From the NCBI GenBank assembly GCA_017961145.1, contig JAGCXU010000027.1:1-44371 (forward strand): a stretch of 44,371 nucleotides of DNA, in the 5' to 3' direction. The notes below the pieces were generated by a model. That model did not search any database, had not been told where the DNA came from, and saw nothing but the letters and a program-made list of their open reading frames with translations. Below, one piece after another: positions 23,647-32,530 of the stretch. Origin of the DNA: Bacteroidaceae bacterium (GTDB lineage: Bacteria > Bacteroidota > Bacteroidia > Bacteroidales > Bacteroidaceae). The position numbers were made by a program, and so were the translations under genes. Position 1 is the stretch's first letter, and every line of letters starts with the position of its first letter.

Positions 23647-25068
23647 ATGGAAACAGTACTCATAAAAACCTTGCAGCTGCTTTGCTGCCTCAGTTTGCTG
23701 GTCGTTCTGCACGAAGGCGGCCACTTCGGCTTTGCTAAACTCTTTGGCGTGAAAGTCGAGAAGTTCTTCATGTTCTTCGACTATAAATTCCACCTTTTCA
23801 GTACAAAGAGCAAATGGTTCACCAAACTATTCCCTCACTTTAAGGACAACGAGACGGAGTACGGCATCGGATGGATTCCCCTCGGCGGATACGTCAAGAT
23901 AGCCGGCATGATAGACGAGAGCATGGACACCGAGCAGATGAAGCAGCCGGCGCAAGCCAACGAGTTCCGCTCGCAGAAAGTATGGAAGCGCTTCCTCATC
24001 ATGTTTGGTGGCGTTCTGATGAACCTCATTACTGCTTGGGTGATATATTCCCTTGTTTTGCTTGCTTGGGGCCGCGACTACTATCCTATGACCAACATTG
24101 AGCAGGGCTTTCAGTACAACGAACAAGCTCACAACATTGGGTTCTTGGATGGCGATATCCCCATTGCTGCTGACGGAAAGGAAATTGCCGAGTTCAGCCT
24201 TGGTCCTGTAATGCGCACCATCTCAAATGCAAAGACCGTTACCGTATTGAGACAAGGAGAAAAGATAGAACTGACGATGCCCGAGGAGGGACTCTCCATG
24301 CTGAAAATGCTGCAAGCACAACCACAATTCCTTCAGCTTTTGGCAGAAACTTACATCGATTCTGTCGTTTCAGGTTCTGCTGCAGATAAAGCAGGCATCG
24401 AGAAAGGAATGCGCCTGATGGCAGTAAACGGGAAGGATATCAGCACTTGGGCTGACTTCGATTACGAAGTGACGCTTCGTAGGCAGGATGTGCTTGCTTC
24501 GCCCGACTGTACGGCCGAGGACAGCATCAAGTGGCGTACGCTCGACGCAGTCATTGCTTCGGCCGACGGGAGCCGCACCGATACCATCAGCCTTCAGCTT
24601 GATGAGAACTACATGATGGGAGTCACTCGTCATTTCCCAGACTACAAGAAGGTACACCTCAGCTACAACCTCGCGAACTGCTTCCCCGCAGGACTCAGCT
24701 ATGGTTGGCGTGTACTTAAGAGCTACGTTAACGACTTGAAGTACGTGGCAAGTGCTGAAGGAGCGAAAAGTGTCGGCTCGTTCATTACCATCGGCAACAT
24801 CTTCCCCGATGCTTGGGATTGGCAACAATTTTGGATGCTCACCGCTTTCATCAGCATCATCCTTGCCGTCATGAACATTCTTCCCATTCCAGGACTCGAC
24901 GGCGGCCACATCGTGTTGCTTTTCTACGAAGGCATAACTGGTCGTCAGCCCTCGGATAAAGCGATGGAATGGATAGAAAAGATTGGAATTTTCATCATCA
25001 TCGCACTCATGGTACTTGCTTTGAGCAACGATGTCCGCAACTTCATCCTACCCCTCTTCGGCTTATGA
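23647..25068 (+). CDS. rseP: RIP zinc metalloprotease RseP / site-2 protease
   Basis: The product is 473 residues, an intramembrane protease that cleaves anti-sigma factors and signal-peptide remnants. HEGGH (HExxH) is at residues 22-26 in the first transmembrane helix. A PDZ region is around residues 230-275. The LDG motif (IPGLDGGH) lies in a C-terminal membrane helix, completing the zinc site. Three to four membrane spans are visible. The window also contains two ECF sigma systems that could supply substrates (inference). It starts seven bases after dxr. Confidence 0.94.
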   Translation: METVLIKTLQLLCCLSLLVVLHEGGHFGFAKLFGVKVEKFFMFFDYKFHLFSTKSKWFTKLFPHFKDNETEYGIGWIPLGGYVKIAGMIDESMDTEQMKQPAQANEFRSQKVWKRFLIMFGGVLMNLITAWVIYSLVLLAWGRDYYPMTNIEQGFQYNEQAHNIGFLDGDIPIAADGKEIAEFSLGPVMRTISNAKTVTVLRQGEKIELTMPEEGLSMLKMLQAQPQFLQLLAETYIDSVVSGSAADKAGIEKGMRLMAVNGKDISTWADFDYEVTLRRQDVLASPDCTAEDSIKWRTLDAVIASADGSRTDTISLQLDENYMMGVTRHFPDYKKVHLSYNLANCFPAGLSYGWRVLKSYVNDLKYVASAEGAKSVGSFITIGNIFPDAWDWQQFWMLTAFISIILAVMNILPIPGLDGGHIVLLFYEGITGRQPSDKAMEWIEKIGIFIIIALMVLALSNDVRNFILPLFGL

Positions 25069-25400
25069 AAAAGTATCTTTTTCTGATCATAGTTGCTATC
25101 TCGTTTGCTTCTTGCACGAAGGAGACGCCTGAAGAGCGTGCAGCCTTGATGTTGAGGGACGCCCGTTATGCACTTCATCATCACCTTTATAACGAGGCAC
25201 GCGACACCATCTTCTCGCTTCGACGTAACTGTCCGACAGCCATCGAGGCTCGCCGACAAGCCATTCTCCTGCTCGACAGCATAGAAATGAATGCTGCTGC
25301 CGACAGCCTTAAACTGGTGACTGGCGAAGAGTGGGAACGACTTAACGTGAAAAAACAATTCTTCGAACGCAAATTGCAGGAGGACCTTAAAAGGAAATGA
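25065..25400 (+). CDS. Small lipoprotein of unknown function
   Basis: The product is 111 residues with a lipoprotein signal ending FASC (Cys17). The rest is helical with a TPR-like feel (ARYALHHHLYNEARDTIFSLR) and a basic coiled C-terminus. I do not recognise a named family. The ATG overlaps the rseP stop by four bases, and its own stop overlaps the cca start by four bases, so it is firmly part of the operon despite its size. Confidence 0.85.
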   Translation: MKKYLFLIIVAISFASCTKETPEERAALMLRDARYALHHHLYNEARDTIFSLRRNCPTAIEARRQAILLLDSIEMNAAADSLKLVTGEEWERLNVKKQFFERKLQEDLKRK

Positions 25401-26959
25401 CCATTCAAGACGCCATACAGGAATACGACAACTTCAGGCAACGAACCCGTCAGACCGACTCTGTCTGTGCTATCGACAACCAGTTGCTGCACCACATTGG
25501 CGAGGTTGCTGATGTGATGGGACTGGAGTGTTATGTCGTAGGAGGCTATGTGCGCGACATTATCCTTGAGCGTCCTTCGAAGGATATCGATGTGGTGGTG
25601 GTCAATCCAAAGCAGGAAAAGAACGAGGACGGCCCAGGTATCCGGCTCGCAAAGGCGCTTTCGAAGGATTTGGGACGAGGGGCTCACGTCAGCGTTTTCC
25701 GCAATTTCGGTACGGCGCAACTCAAGTGGCGAGACCAAGAGGTTGAGTTCGTGGGAGCTCGTCGCGAGAGTTATCAGAGAGATAGCCGCAAGCCGATTGT
25801 TGAGGACGGTACCCTCGACGACGACCTTCATCGCCGAGACTTTACCATAAATGCTTTGGCGGTTTGTCTCAACCAGAATCGTTATGGCGAACTCATCGAC
25901 CTATTCGATGGCTTGCTCGACCTCGAGGATGGCATCATCGCTACCCCTCTCGACCCAGATATCACGTTTAGCGACGACCCTCTCCGCATGATGCGATGCA
26001 TTCGATTTGCCACTCAGCTGCGTTTTGAAATAGAGGAAGAGACGCAAGAGGCTTTGAAGCGAAATGCCGAGCGCATCAAGATCATCTCGCAAGAACGCAT
26101 TATCGACGAGTTGAACAAGATTATGATGACTTCCGCGCCCAGCATCGGCTTCATAGAACTAAGCCGAAGTGGGTTGCTGCCCATCATTCTTCCAGAGGTT
26201 GCAGCACTCGAAGGGGTTGAGTCAAGAAATGGACGCGCACACAAGGACAACTTCTATCATACGCTCGAAGTGCTTGATAATGTTGCTTCCACCACAGATG
26301 GAGAGTCTTCGCTTTACCTCAGATGGGCCGCCCTTCTGCACGATATCGGCAAGCCTCGCAGCAAGCGATGGGACAATGTGGCTGGTTGGACGTTTCACAA
26401 TCACAACTATATCGGCCAGAAGATGGTGGCTCCGCTCTTTAGAAGGCTGAAACTTCCGCTCGACGAGCGCTTGACTTATGTCGAAAAACTTGTGGGGCTC
26501 CACATGAGGCCAATCGCTATTGCAGATGACGAAGTGACCGATAGTGCCGTCCGTCGCTTGCTTTTCGAGGCCGGAGAGGACATCGACGACCTGATGCTAC
26601 TCTGCGAAGCCGACATTACAAGCAAGAATCGCGAGAAGAAGCAACGTTTCCTGCAGAACTTCCAACTTGTCCGCGAGAAACTTATCGACCTGCAAGCTCG
26701 CGACAACTACCGCACCTGGCACAACCCCATAACTGGCGAAGAAATCATGGAAACCTTTGGTCTTCAGCCATGTAGAGAGGTCGGAATACTGAAACAAGCA
26801 ATAAAAGACGCCATTTGGGACTCGCTTATTCCGAACGAACACGATGCTGCATTTCAGTTCATGCTGAGCAAAGCAAAAGAGATGAACCTGCTGCCCAAAA
26901 CAACATCACAGCAGGTAAACGAAAACATAACACGTGAAGTTGACCAACGACACACGTGA
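25397..26959 (+). CDS. cca: CCA tRNA nucleotidyltransferase with HD domain
   Basis: The product is 520 residues. The class II nucleotidyltransferase head has GGYVRDIILERPSKDIDVV with catalytic Asp63 and Asp65, then DDDLHRRDFTINALA and the RMMRCIRFATQL helix of the nucleotide-binding neck. An HD domain follows (LLHDIGKP, near residue 315). Such proteins add or repair tRNA 3' CCA; CCA-adding versus poly(A) activity cannot be told apart here. The last eleven residues (ITREVDQRHT region) are written by a 22-bp repeat array, so the C-terminus is probably not conserved. Confidence 0.93.
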   Translation: MTIQDAIQEYDNFRQRTRQTDSVCAIDNQLLHHIGEVADVMGLECYVVGGYVRDIILERPSKDIDVVVVNPKQEKNEDGPGIRLAKALSKDLGRGAHVSVFRNFGTAQLKWRDQEVEFVGARRESYQRDSRKPIVEDGTLDDDLHRRDFTINALAVCLNQNRYGELIDLFDGLLDLEDGIIATPLDPDITFSDDPLRMMRCIRFATQLRFEIEEETQEALKRNAERIKIISQERIIDELNKIMMTSAPSIGFIELSRSGLLPIILPEVAALEGVESRNGRAHKDNFYHTLEVLDNVASTTDGESSLYLRWAALLHDIGKPRSKRWDNVAGWTFHNHNYIGQKMVAPLFRRLKLPLDERLTYVEKLVGLHMRPIAIADDEVTDSAVRRLLFEAGEDIDDLMLLCEADITSKNREKKQRFLQNFQLVREKLIDLQARDNYRTWHNPITGEEIMETFGLQPCREVGILKQAIKDAIWDSLIPNEHDAAFQFMLSKAKEMNLLPKTTSQQVNENITREVDQRHT

Positions 26960-26995
26960 AGTTGACCAACGACACACGCCTAGTTTTACAACGAG
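26930..26995 (-). repeat. 22-bp repeat array D at the cca/rpoN junction (three units)
   Basis: Units at 26930 and 26952 are identical, each opening ACACGTGAAGTTGACC. The third at 26974 opens ACACGCCTAGTTTT. A degenerate unit may precede at 26908. The cca stop codon (26957-26959) lies in unit 2. The tandem copies also create a GTG overlapping that stop, which could be misread as the rpoN start. Confidence 0.85.
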
Positions 26996-27003
26996 ACAAG
27001 ACA

Positions 27004-28413
27004 ATGATACAGAGGAACTTGCAAACACAAGAGCAAACGCAACAGCAAGTGCAAGTACAACAGCTGCTGCCTCAGCAAGTTATGCTTGTTCGTCTGATGG
27101 AAATGCCTGTCGAAGCTTTGCAGCATCGAGTGGAGCTCGAATGCTTGGAAAACCCTTGGTTGGAACGCAAGGAAGAGGAAGAAGGCCCAATATATAACGG
27201 GCAATGGACAATGGATAATGGTCAATCAGAAAAGGATGACGCTTCCTATGACTATCGCAGCGAAGAAGACATACCCGACTTTCTTAGTGGTGTCAGCCAC
27301 AGCAACAATGCTGCCGAGTTCATGTCCTACGATGACACACTCTCCTTGACTGACCGCCTCCGCGAACAAATGGCGGACTTCGAACTCACGGACCACGAGA
27401 AAGAACTCATGGAATACCTCATCGGTTCGCTCGACGAAGACGGACTCCTCAAGAAATCCCTCGCCATCCTTGCCGACGAAGCAGAGATATATCAAGGACT
27501 TAACACGAATGTCGCAGAACTGGAGCGAGTTCTCGAGGTCCTGCAGCAGTTCGATCCTCCGGGCATTGGCGCGCGTTCCCTGCAAGAATGTCTGCTCATA
27601 CAGGTTCGTCGAGACGAGAATAATCCCCATCGCGAACTGCTCATCAAAGTACTGGACAAGTACTTCGACGACTTCATTCACAAGCGTTGGCAACGATTAG
27701 GGCCTCGTCTGCACATCAATCAAGCACAAGTAGAACAACTGCAACGCGAGATTCTGAAACTCAATCCACGTCCTGGAGGCTCCATCGGAGCCAAGACTTC
27801 CGACCGAGCACAAAGCATACAGCCCGACTTTATGGTCGATACAGACGAGGACGGAACTATTACCGTCACTTTGAGTCGCGGCAATCAGCCCTCGCTCATC
27901 ATCAGCTCGGATGCCGATGGACAACAAGACACCTTCGTCCGTCAGTATGTAGAACGCGGACAAATGTTCATCAATGCCTTGCAGCAACGCTCGGAAACAA
28001 TGATGCGTACCATGCAAGCCATCGTTAAGTTGCAGAAGCCGTTCTTCCAAACGGGAGACGAAACATTACTGCGACCCATGAAACTCGAAGATGTGGCTGA
28101 AGCTACAGGCTACGACATCAGTACCATCAGCCGCGTTGCAAACAGCAAATACGTCGAGACAACCTTCGGCACCTATCCCTTGAAATGGTTCTTCACTCAC
28201 AAAGCCACCCAAAGTAATGAAGGCGAAGACGTTACCGCTCGACAGATTATGGCTGCCCTGCGACAACATATAGAAAAAGAAGACAAACGACAGCCACTCA
28301 GCGACGAAAGCCTGACACAACTTCTTCAAGCAGATGGCTTCAATATAGCTCGACGCACAGTCGCAAAGTATCGAGAACAAATGGGCATCCCCGTAGCAAG
28401 GATGAGGAAATGA
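27004..28413 (+). CDS. rpoN: RNA polymerase sigma-54 factor
   Basis: From the ATG at 27004 the protein is 469 residues. Region I is Gln-rich with QTQQQVQVQQLLPQQ and the LECLENPWLE segment. A variable acidic region II follows and includes a heptanucleotide-encoded stretch. The core-binding domain has LDEDGLL and FDPPGIGARSLQECLL, then the HTH and the RpoN box ARRTVAKYRE near the C-terminus. It directs enhancer-dependent transcription. The ATG at 27004 is preferred over a GTG at 26956 inside the repeat array, because family N-termini begin close to this point. PAP2 overlaps its stop by four bases. Confidence 0.94.
   Translation: MIQRNLQTQEQTQQQVQVQQLLPQQVMLVRLMEMPVEALQHRVELECLENPWLERKEEEEGPIYNGQWTMDNGQSEKDDASYDYRSEEDIPDFLSGVSHSNNAAEFMSYDDTLSLTDRLREQMADFELTDHEKELMEYLIGSLDEDGLLKKSLAILADEAEIYQGLNTNVAELERVLEVLQQFDPPGIGARSLQECLLIQVRRDENNPHRELLIKVLDKYFDDFIHKRWQRLGPRLHINQAQVEQLQREILKLNPRPGGSIGAKTSDRAQSIQPDFMVDTDEDGTITVTLSRGNQPSLIISSDADGQQDTFVRQYVERGQMFINALQQRSETMMRTMQAIVKLQKPFFQTGDETLLRPMKLEDVAEATGYDISTISRVANSKYVETTFGTYPLKWFFTHKATQSNEGEDVTARQIMAALRQHIEKEDKRQPLSDESLTQLLQADGFNIARRTVAKYREQMGIPVARMRK
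27202..27229 (+). repeat. Heptanucleotide tandem repeat inside rpoN
   Basis: Units CAATGGA, CAATGGA, TAATGGT and CAATCAG occur in tandem in the acidic linker, encoding roughly QWTMDNGQS. The tract resembles simple heptad tracts elsewhere in the window (7538, 42895). Confidence 0.75.
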
Positions 28414-29021
28414 AACAGACGATTCTCATAGCACGCATCCTCTCCACAGTCTTTCGACCATCGTACTATCCGACAGTCGGAACGTTCATCCTACTGAGTT
28501 TCACTTACCTCAGTCTCTTCCCGTGGGCGTTCAAACTATGGATTCTTGCGCTTGTCTATGGCTTCACTTTCTGTCTGCCAACATTAGGCATCTACATCTA
28601 CCGAAGACTTCATGGCTGGAGCGCATTCGAGCTACGCAAACGGCATAAACGAGCCGTTCCGTACATCATCAACATTTGCTGCTACCTTTGCCTCATGCAC
28701 ATCTTCGCTGCTACACACATGCCACACTTCTTGATGGCAATTGTCGGCATCTCGTTACTCATACAATGCACCTGCATCATCATTAATATCTGGTGGAAGG
28801 TCAGCATACATTCGGCAGGAGCAGGCGGTGTCATTGGAGCATTGATAGCCTATGCGGCCATCTTCGGCTTCAACCCCATCTGGTGGCTCTCGCTGGCCAT
28901 CTTCGTCGCAGGTTGTGTCATGACGAGCCGCATGGTGCTTCGCCAGCACACACTCGGTCAAGTGCTCGGCGGCACTCTCATCGGCATTGTCTGCGGCATA
29001 ATTGGAACAATCCTCATGTAA
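28410..29021 (+). CDS. PAP2-superfamily-like membrane protein
   Basis: The product is 203 residues with five or six hydrophobic segments. Late motifs KVSIHSAGAGG and SRMVLRQHTLGQV resemble the PSGH and SRx5Hx3D motifs of PAP2 lipid phosphatases. The final Asp of the last motif is Gln here. PAP2 enzymes dephosphorylate undecaprenyl pyrophosphate or phosphatidate, and a role in lipid carrier recycling would fit the murA/dxr context, but this is inference. ATGA overlap with rpoN. Confidence 0.78.
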   Translation: MKQTILIARILSTVFRPSYYPTVGTFILLSFTYLSLFPWAFKLWILALVYGFTFCLPTLGIYIYRRLHGWSAFELRKRHKRAVPYIINICCYLCLMHIFAATHMPHFLMAIVGISLLIQCTCIIINIWWKVSIHSAGAGGVIGALIAYAAIFGFNPIWWLSLAIFVAGCVMTSRMVLRQHTLGQVLGGTLIGIVCGIIGTILM

Positions 29022-29029
29022 AATATAAT

Positions 29030-29536
29030 ATGAAACCAATCGTAAGCATTATTATGGGCAGCACAAGCGACCTGCCCATTATGGAGAAAGCAGCCAAATT
29101 TCTCGATGAAATGGGCATTTTTTTCGAGATGAATGCATTCTCTGCACATCGTACACCTCAGGAAGTTGAAGCCTTCGCACGTTCCGCTGAAGAGCGAGGT
29201 CTGAAAGTCATCATTGCAGGAGCAGGTATGGCTGCCGCTTTGCCTGGTGTTGTGGCTGCAAGTACGACGTTGCCTGTTATCGGAGTACCTATCAAGGGAA
29301 TGCTCGACGGACTGGACGCCATGTTGAGCATCATACAGATGCCTCCCGGTATTCCTGTTGCAACTGTTGGCGTGAATGGCGCACAGAACGCTGCCATCCT
29401 TGCTGCCGAGATGCTTGCCTTGAGCGATGAAGCGCTCGCAAAGAAGCTACACGACTACAAGCAAAGTCTCAAGGACAAGATTGTCAAAGCAAACGAGGAA
29501 CTCAAAGAAGTAAAGTATAACTATAAGACGAACTAG
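29030..29536 (+). CDS. purE: 5-(carboxyamino)imidazole ribonucleotide mutase
   Basis: The product is 168 residues and converts N5-CAIR to CAIR in purine synthesis. The N-terminal SIIMGSTSDLPIM, SAHRTPQ and AGAGMAAALPGVVAA motifs are the substrate-binding signatures, followed by GVPIKGMLDGLDAMLSI. The start at 29030 matches the family N-terminus. The stop is immediately followed by a palindromic repeat pair. Confidence 0.96.
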   Translation: MKPIVSIIMGSTSDLPIMEKAAKFLDEMGIFFEMNAFSAHRTPQEVEAFARSAEERGLKVIIAGAGMAAALPGVVAASTTLPVIGVPIKGMLDGLDAMLSIIQMPPGIPVATVGVNGAQNAAILAAEMLALSDEALAKKLHDYKQSLKDKIVKANEELKEVKYNYKTN

Positions 29537-29615
29537 AACCCCTCTCCTTCTCCCCCGAGGGGGGAGTGACTGCCGCTGCAAAGAAGCCTCCCCTCGGGGA
29601 GGTTTGGAGGGGGTC
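29537..29615. repeat. 79-bp paired palindromic element, related to the DUF559 element ends
   Basis: Two C/G-rich palindromes (CTCCCCCGAGGGGGGAG near 29550-29566 and CCTCCCCTCGGGGAGG near 29587-29602) face each other, with outer sequences ACCCCTC and GAGGGGGTC inverted. It begins directly after the purE stop and ends 15 bases before ispG. It looks like a gene-less (MITE/REP-pair) form of the family at 16926. Confidence 0.65.
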
Positions 29616-29630
29616 GTGATTAGTACTAAT

Positions 29631-30809
<1,179 letters not shown>

Positions 30810-30853
30810 TGCAAAGGAGGATACACTGACATCTAGGGACGAATGAAAACACG

Positions 30854-30941
30854 GCACGCCAAGTTGCCCAACATAACGTGTTACGATTGCAAACTTCACG
30901 TGTTAAGTTTGCGATTTACCTGTGGTATGTTTTGTTGAACT
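30854..30941 (+). repeat. 22-bp repeat array E (four units)
   Basis: Units begin at 30854, 30876, 30898 and 30920. Units 2 and 3 both open ACGTGTTA and are inverted internally, so that ATTGCAAACTT (unit 2) pairs with AAGTTTGCGAT (unit 3) around CACGTGTT. The array lies 45 bases after the ispG stop and may end that transcript. Confidence 0.75.
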
Positions 30942-30993
30942 GAGGTGTAGCGCACTCCTTTGAACACCTTTGATGCACAGAGCATAATACAAT

Positions 30994-31024
30994 AAAAAGC
31001 TCCCGTATCTCACGACGCAGGAGC
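30994..31024 (-). terminator. Intrinsic terminator for the anti-sigma/TonB gene
   Basis: On the minus strand GCTCC (31024-31020) pairs with GGAGC (31003-30999), with additional inner CGT/ACG pairing, followed by TTTTT at 30998-30994. It lies 64 bases past the minus-strand stop at 31088. Confidence 0.6.
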
Positions 31025-31087
31025 CTGATGGCGCACCGATTTATTAACTTCTAAAACCAAAGTCTTAGGCGGCAAAAGCCCCCAAAA

Positions 31088-31810
31088 CTATTTCAGCTTA
31101 AATATGAAGGGTATCGTGAAGTGACTGCGGACGATTCTTCCTTCCTCGTCCTTCGCCGGCGACCATCTGGGCATCTCCTTCATGACGCGCTCGGCCTCAG
31201 CATAAAGCAGTTCGCCTATGTTCTGTCCAACCTGCAGGTGCTCCTGATTGTCGGGATAGGCTGCATTGTATTCATCCACCTGTTTCTGCGTCAACTTGAT
31301 GCCTGGACCACGTATCTTCCTGATATTCGAGATGCTGCCATCCTTCTCCACTACAAAAATGACGATAACCCGACCCTGTACGCCGAAGTGTTTGCATGGA
31401 CGCGGATAACGACTATGTTCGTTAATGAAATTAAAGCATTTCTCAAAGCCACCAGGGTACTCGGCATTTACTGCCACGACTTTGTAGATGGAGTCTGTCT
31501 GCGCCACTTTATCTTGCTTTGGAGATACGGCACGGTAAGCGGCAAAAGACAGCCCGCATAGGAAGACGGCGATGAGGATAGCGGCAGTCTTCCAAAGTGA
31601 AGAAGCAAAGCTCAGGCGCGGGCGGAGTCTTCTCTCTTCACTCTTCACTTCTTCGGGCTGGAGCATGTCGAAAGTCTCGCGAAGCTCCTCATAATATGCC
31701 TTGCACTCGGGGCAATTCTTCATGTGCTCGCTCAGTTGAGCCTGAGTCTGCAGGTCGATAGTCTTGTCGAAAAGGTCGGCAACCTTTTCCTTGAATTCAT
31801 TGCACTTCAT
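31088..31810 (-). CDS. Anti-sigma factor with zinc-finger N-terminus and TonB C-terminal domain
   Basis: The product is 240 residues. Residues 1-45 are a zf-HC2 anti-sigma zinc finger with Cys3, then HMKNCPECKAY providing the His and Cys ligands. A transmembrane segment spans about 75-93 (AAILIAVFLCGLSFAAY). Residues about 118-240 are a TonB C-terminal domain (YPGGFEKCFNFI, GVQGRVIVIFVVEKDGSISN). The arrangement suggests a membrane protein that holds the upstream ECF sigma factor and touches a TonB-dependent partner in the periplasm. It starts 17 bases after the sigma gene, so they form an operon. The signal is unknown. Confidence 0.88.
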   Translation of the reverse strand: MKCNEFKEKVADLFDKTIDLQTQAQLSEHMKNCPECKAYYEELRETFDMLQPEEVKSEERRLRPRLSFASSLWKTAAILIAVFLCGLSFAAYRAVSPKQDKVAQTDSIYKVVAVNAEYPGGFEKCFNFINEHSRYPRPCKHFGVQGRVIVIFVVEKDGSISNIRKIRGPGIKLTQKQVDEYNAAYPDNQEHLQVGQNIGELLYAEAERVMKEMPRWSPAKDEEGRIVRSHFTIPFIFKLK

Positions 31811-31827
31811 AATCTTTAATGTTTTAA

Positions 31828-32346
31828 CTATTCAACTTTTAAATTTTTCATGCCACGACGGAGCTTCTCCAGTCCGTAGAGGAAGCGGGACTTGACCGTC
31901 GGTAGCGGCAGGGAGAGGATTTCGGCAACTTGGGCAAAGCTGTTGTCGCCGTAGATTCTCAGGCGGATGACCTCGGCCTGTTCGTCGGGAATCTCCTTCA
32001 GCAGAAGGGCGATGCGTTGGTAGTCGTCCTCGTTTTGTTTGTCGGGAGCGGTGTCGGCCACATCGACTCTTATGTCCAAGGGAACGGTCTTGATACGGTT
32101 GGCATTAGCCTGCCACTTTGTGCAGAGGTTCGCCAGCGTCCGAAACAGGTAGCTCGGCAGGTCGTTTATCTGCCCGCTCTCTGCGTCGGAGAGCCGCGCA
32201 TTCAGTTTCAGGAACGTTTCTTGCAGCACATCTTCCGCATCATCTCTGCTCGAAAGTCTGTAGCAGGCGTACCTCAGCAGTCGTGGCCGCTCAGCCTTGA
32301 ACACTTCTGTGAGCTCATCTTTGGAGATGTCTTTCTCTTTCTTCAT
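31828..32346 (-). CDS. ECF-type RNA polymerase sigma factor
   Basis: The product is 172 residues from the ATG at 32346 (MKKEKDISKDEL). Region 2 contains RYACYRLSSRDDAEDVLQETFLKL, and region 4 ends PTVKSRFLYGLEKLRRGM, the HTH that reads the -35 element. The start is chosen because upstream in-frame ATGs would place the start before the promoter box at 32387. The partner anti-sigma lies immediately downstream. Confidence 0.92.
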   Translation of the reverse strand: MKKEKDISKDELTEVFKAERPRLLRYACYRLSSRDDAEDVLQETFLKLNARLSDAESGQINDLPSYLFRTLANLCTKWQANANRIKTVPLDIRVDVADTAPDKQNEDDYQRIALLLKEIPDEQAEVIRLRIYGDNSFAQVAEILSLPLPTVKSRFLYGLEKLRRGMKNLKVE

Positions 32347-32386
32347 CGTTTCGCTTGTTTCTAAAGATGCATCTACCTTAAAGACC

Positions 32387-32394
32387 CAAAAGTA
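32387..32394 (-). promoter_or_regulatory. -7 promoter box for the ECF sigma gene
   Basis: The minus strand reads TACTTTTG, about 41 bases before the start at 32346, separating this operon from the upstream TlpA-like gene. Confidence 0.55.
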
Positions 32395-32530
32395 AGCAAA
32401 AAGATTTAACCTGCGGCAACTTTTTGCAAGAAAAAGGGACATCACCTGCATTTTGCAGCCAATGCCCCTTTATTCCAATGTGTTTCCTATGTACTTTATA
32501 TTATATTAGGTTTGAGAAGTCGAATTTTCT

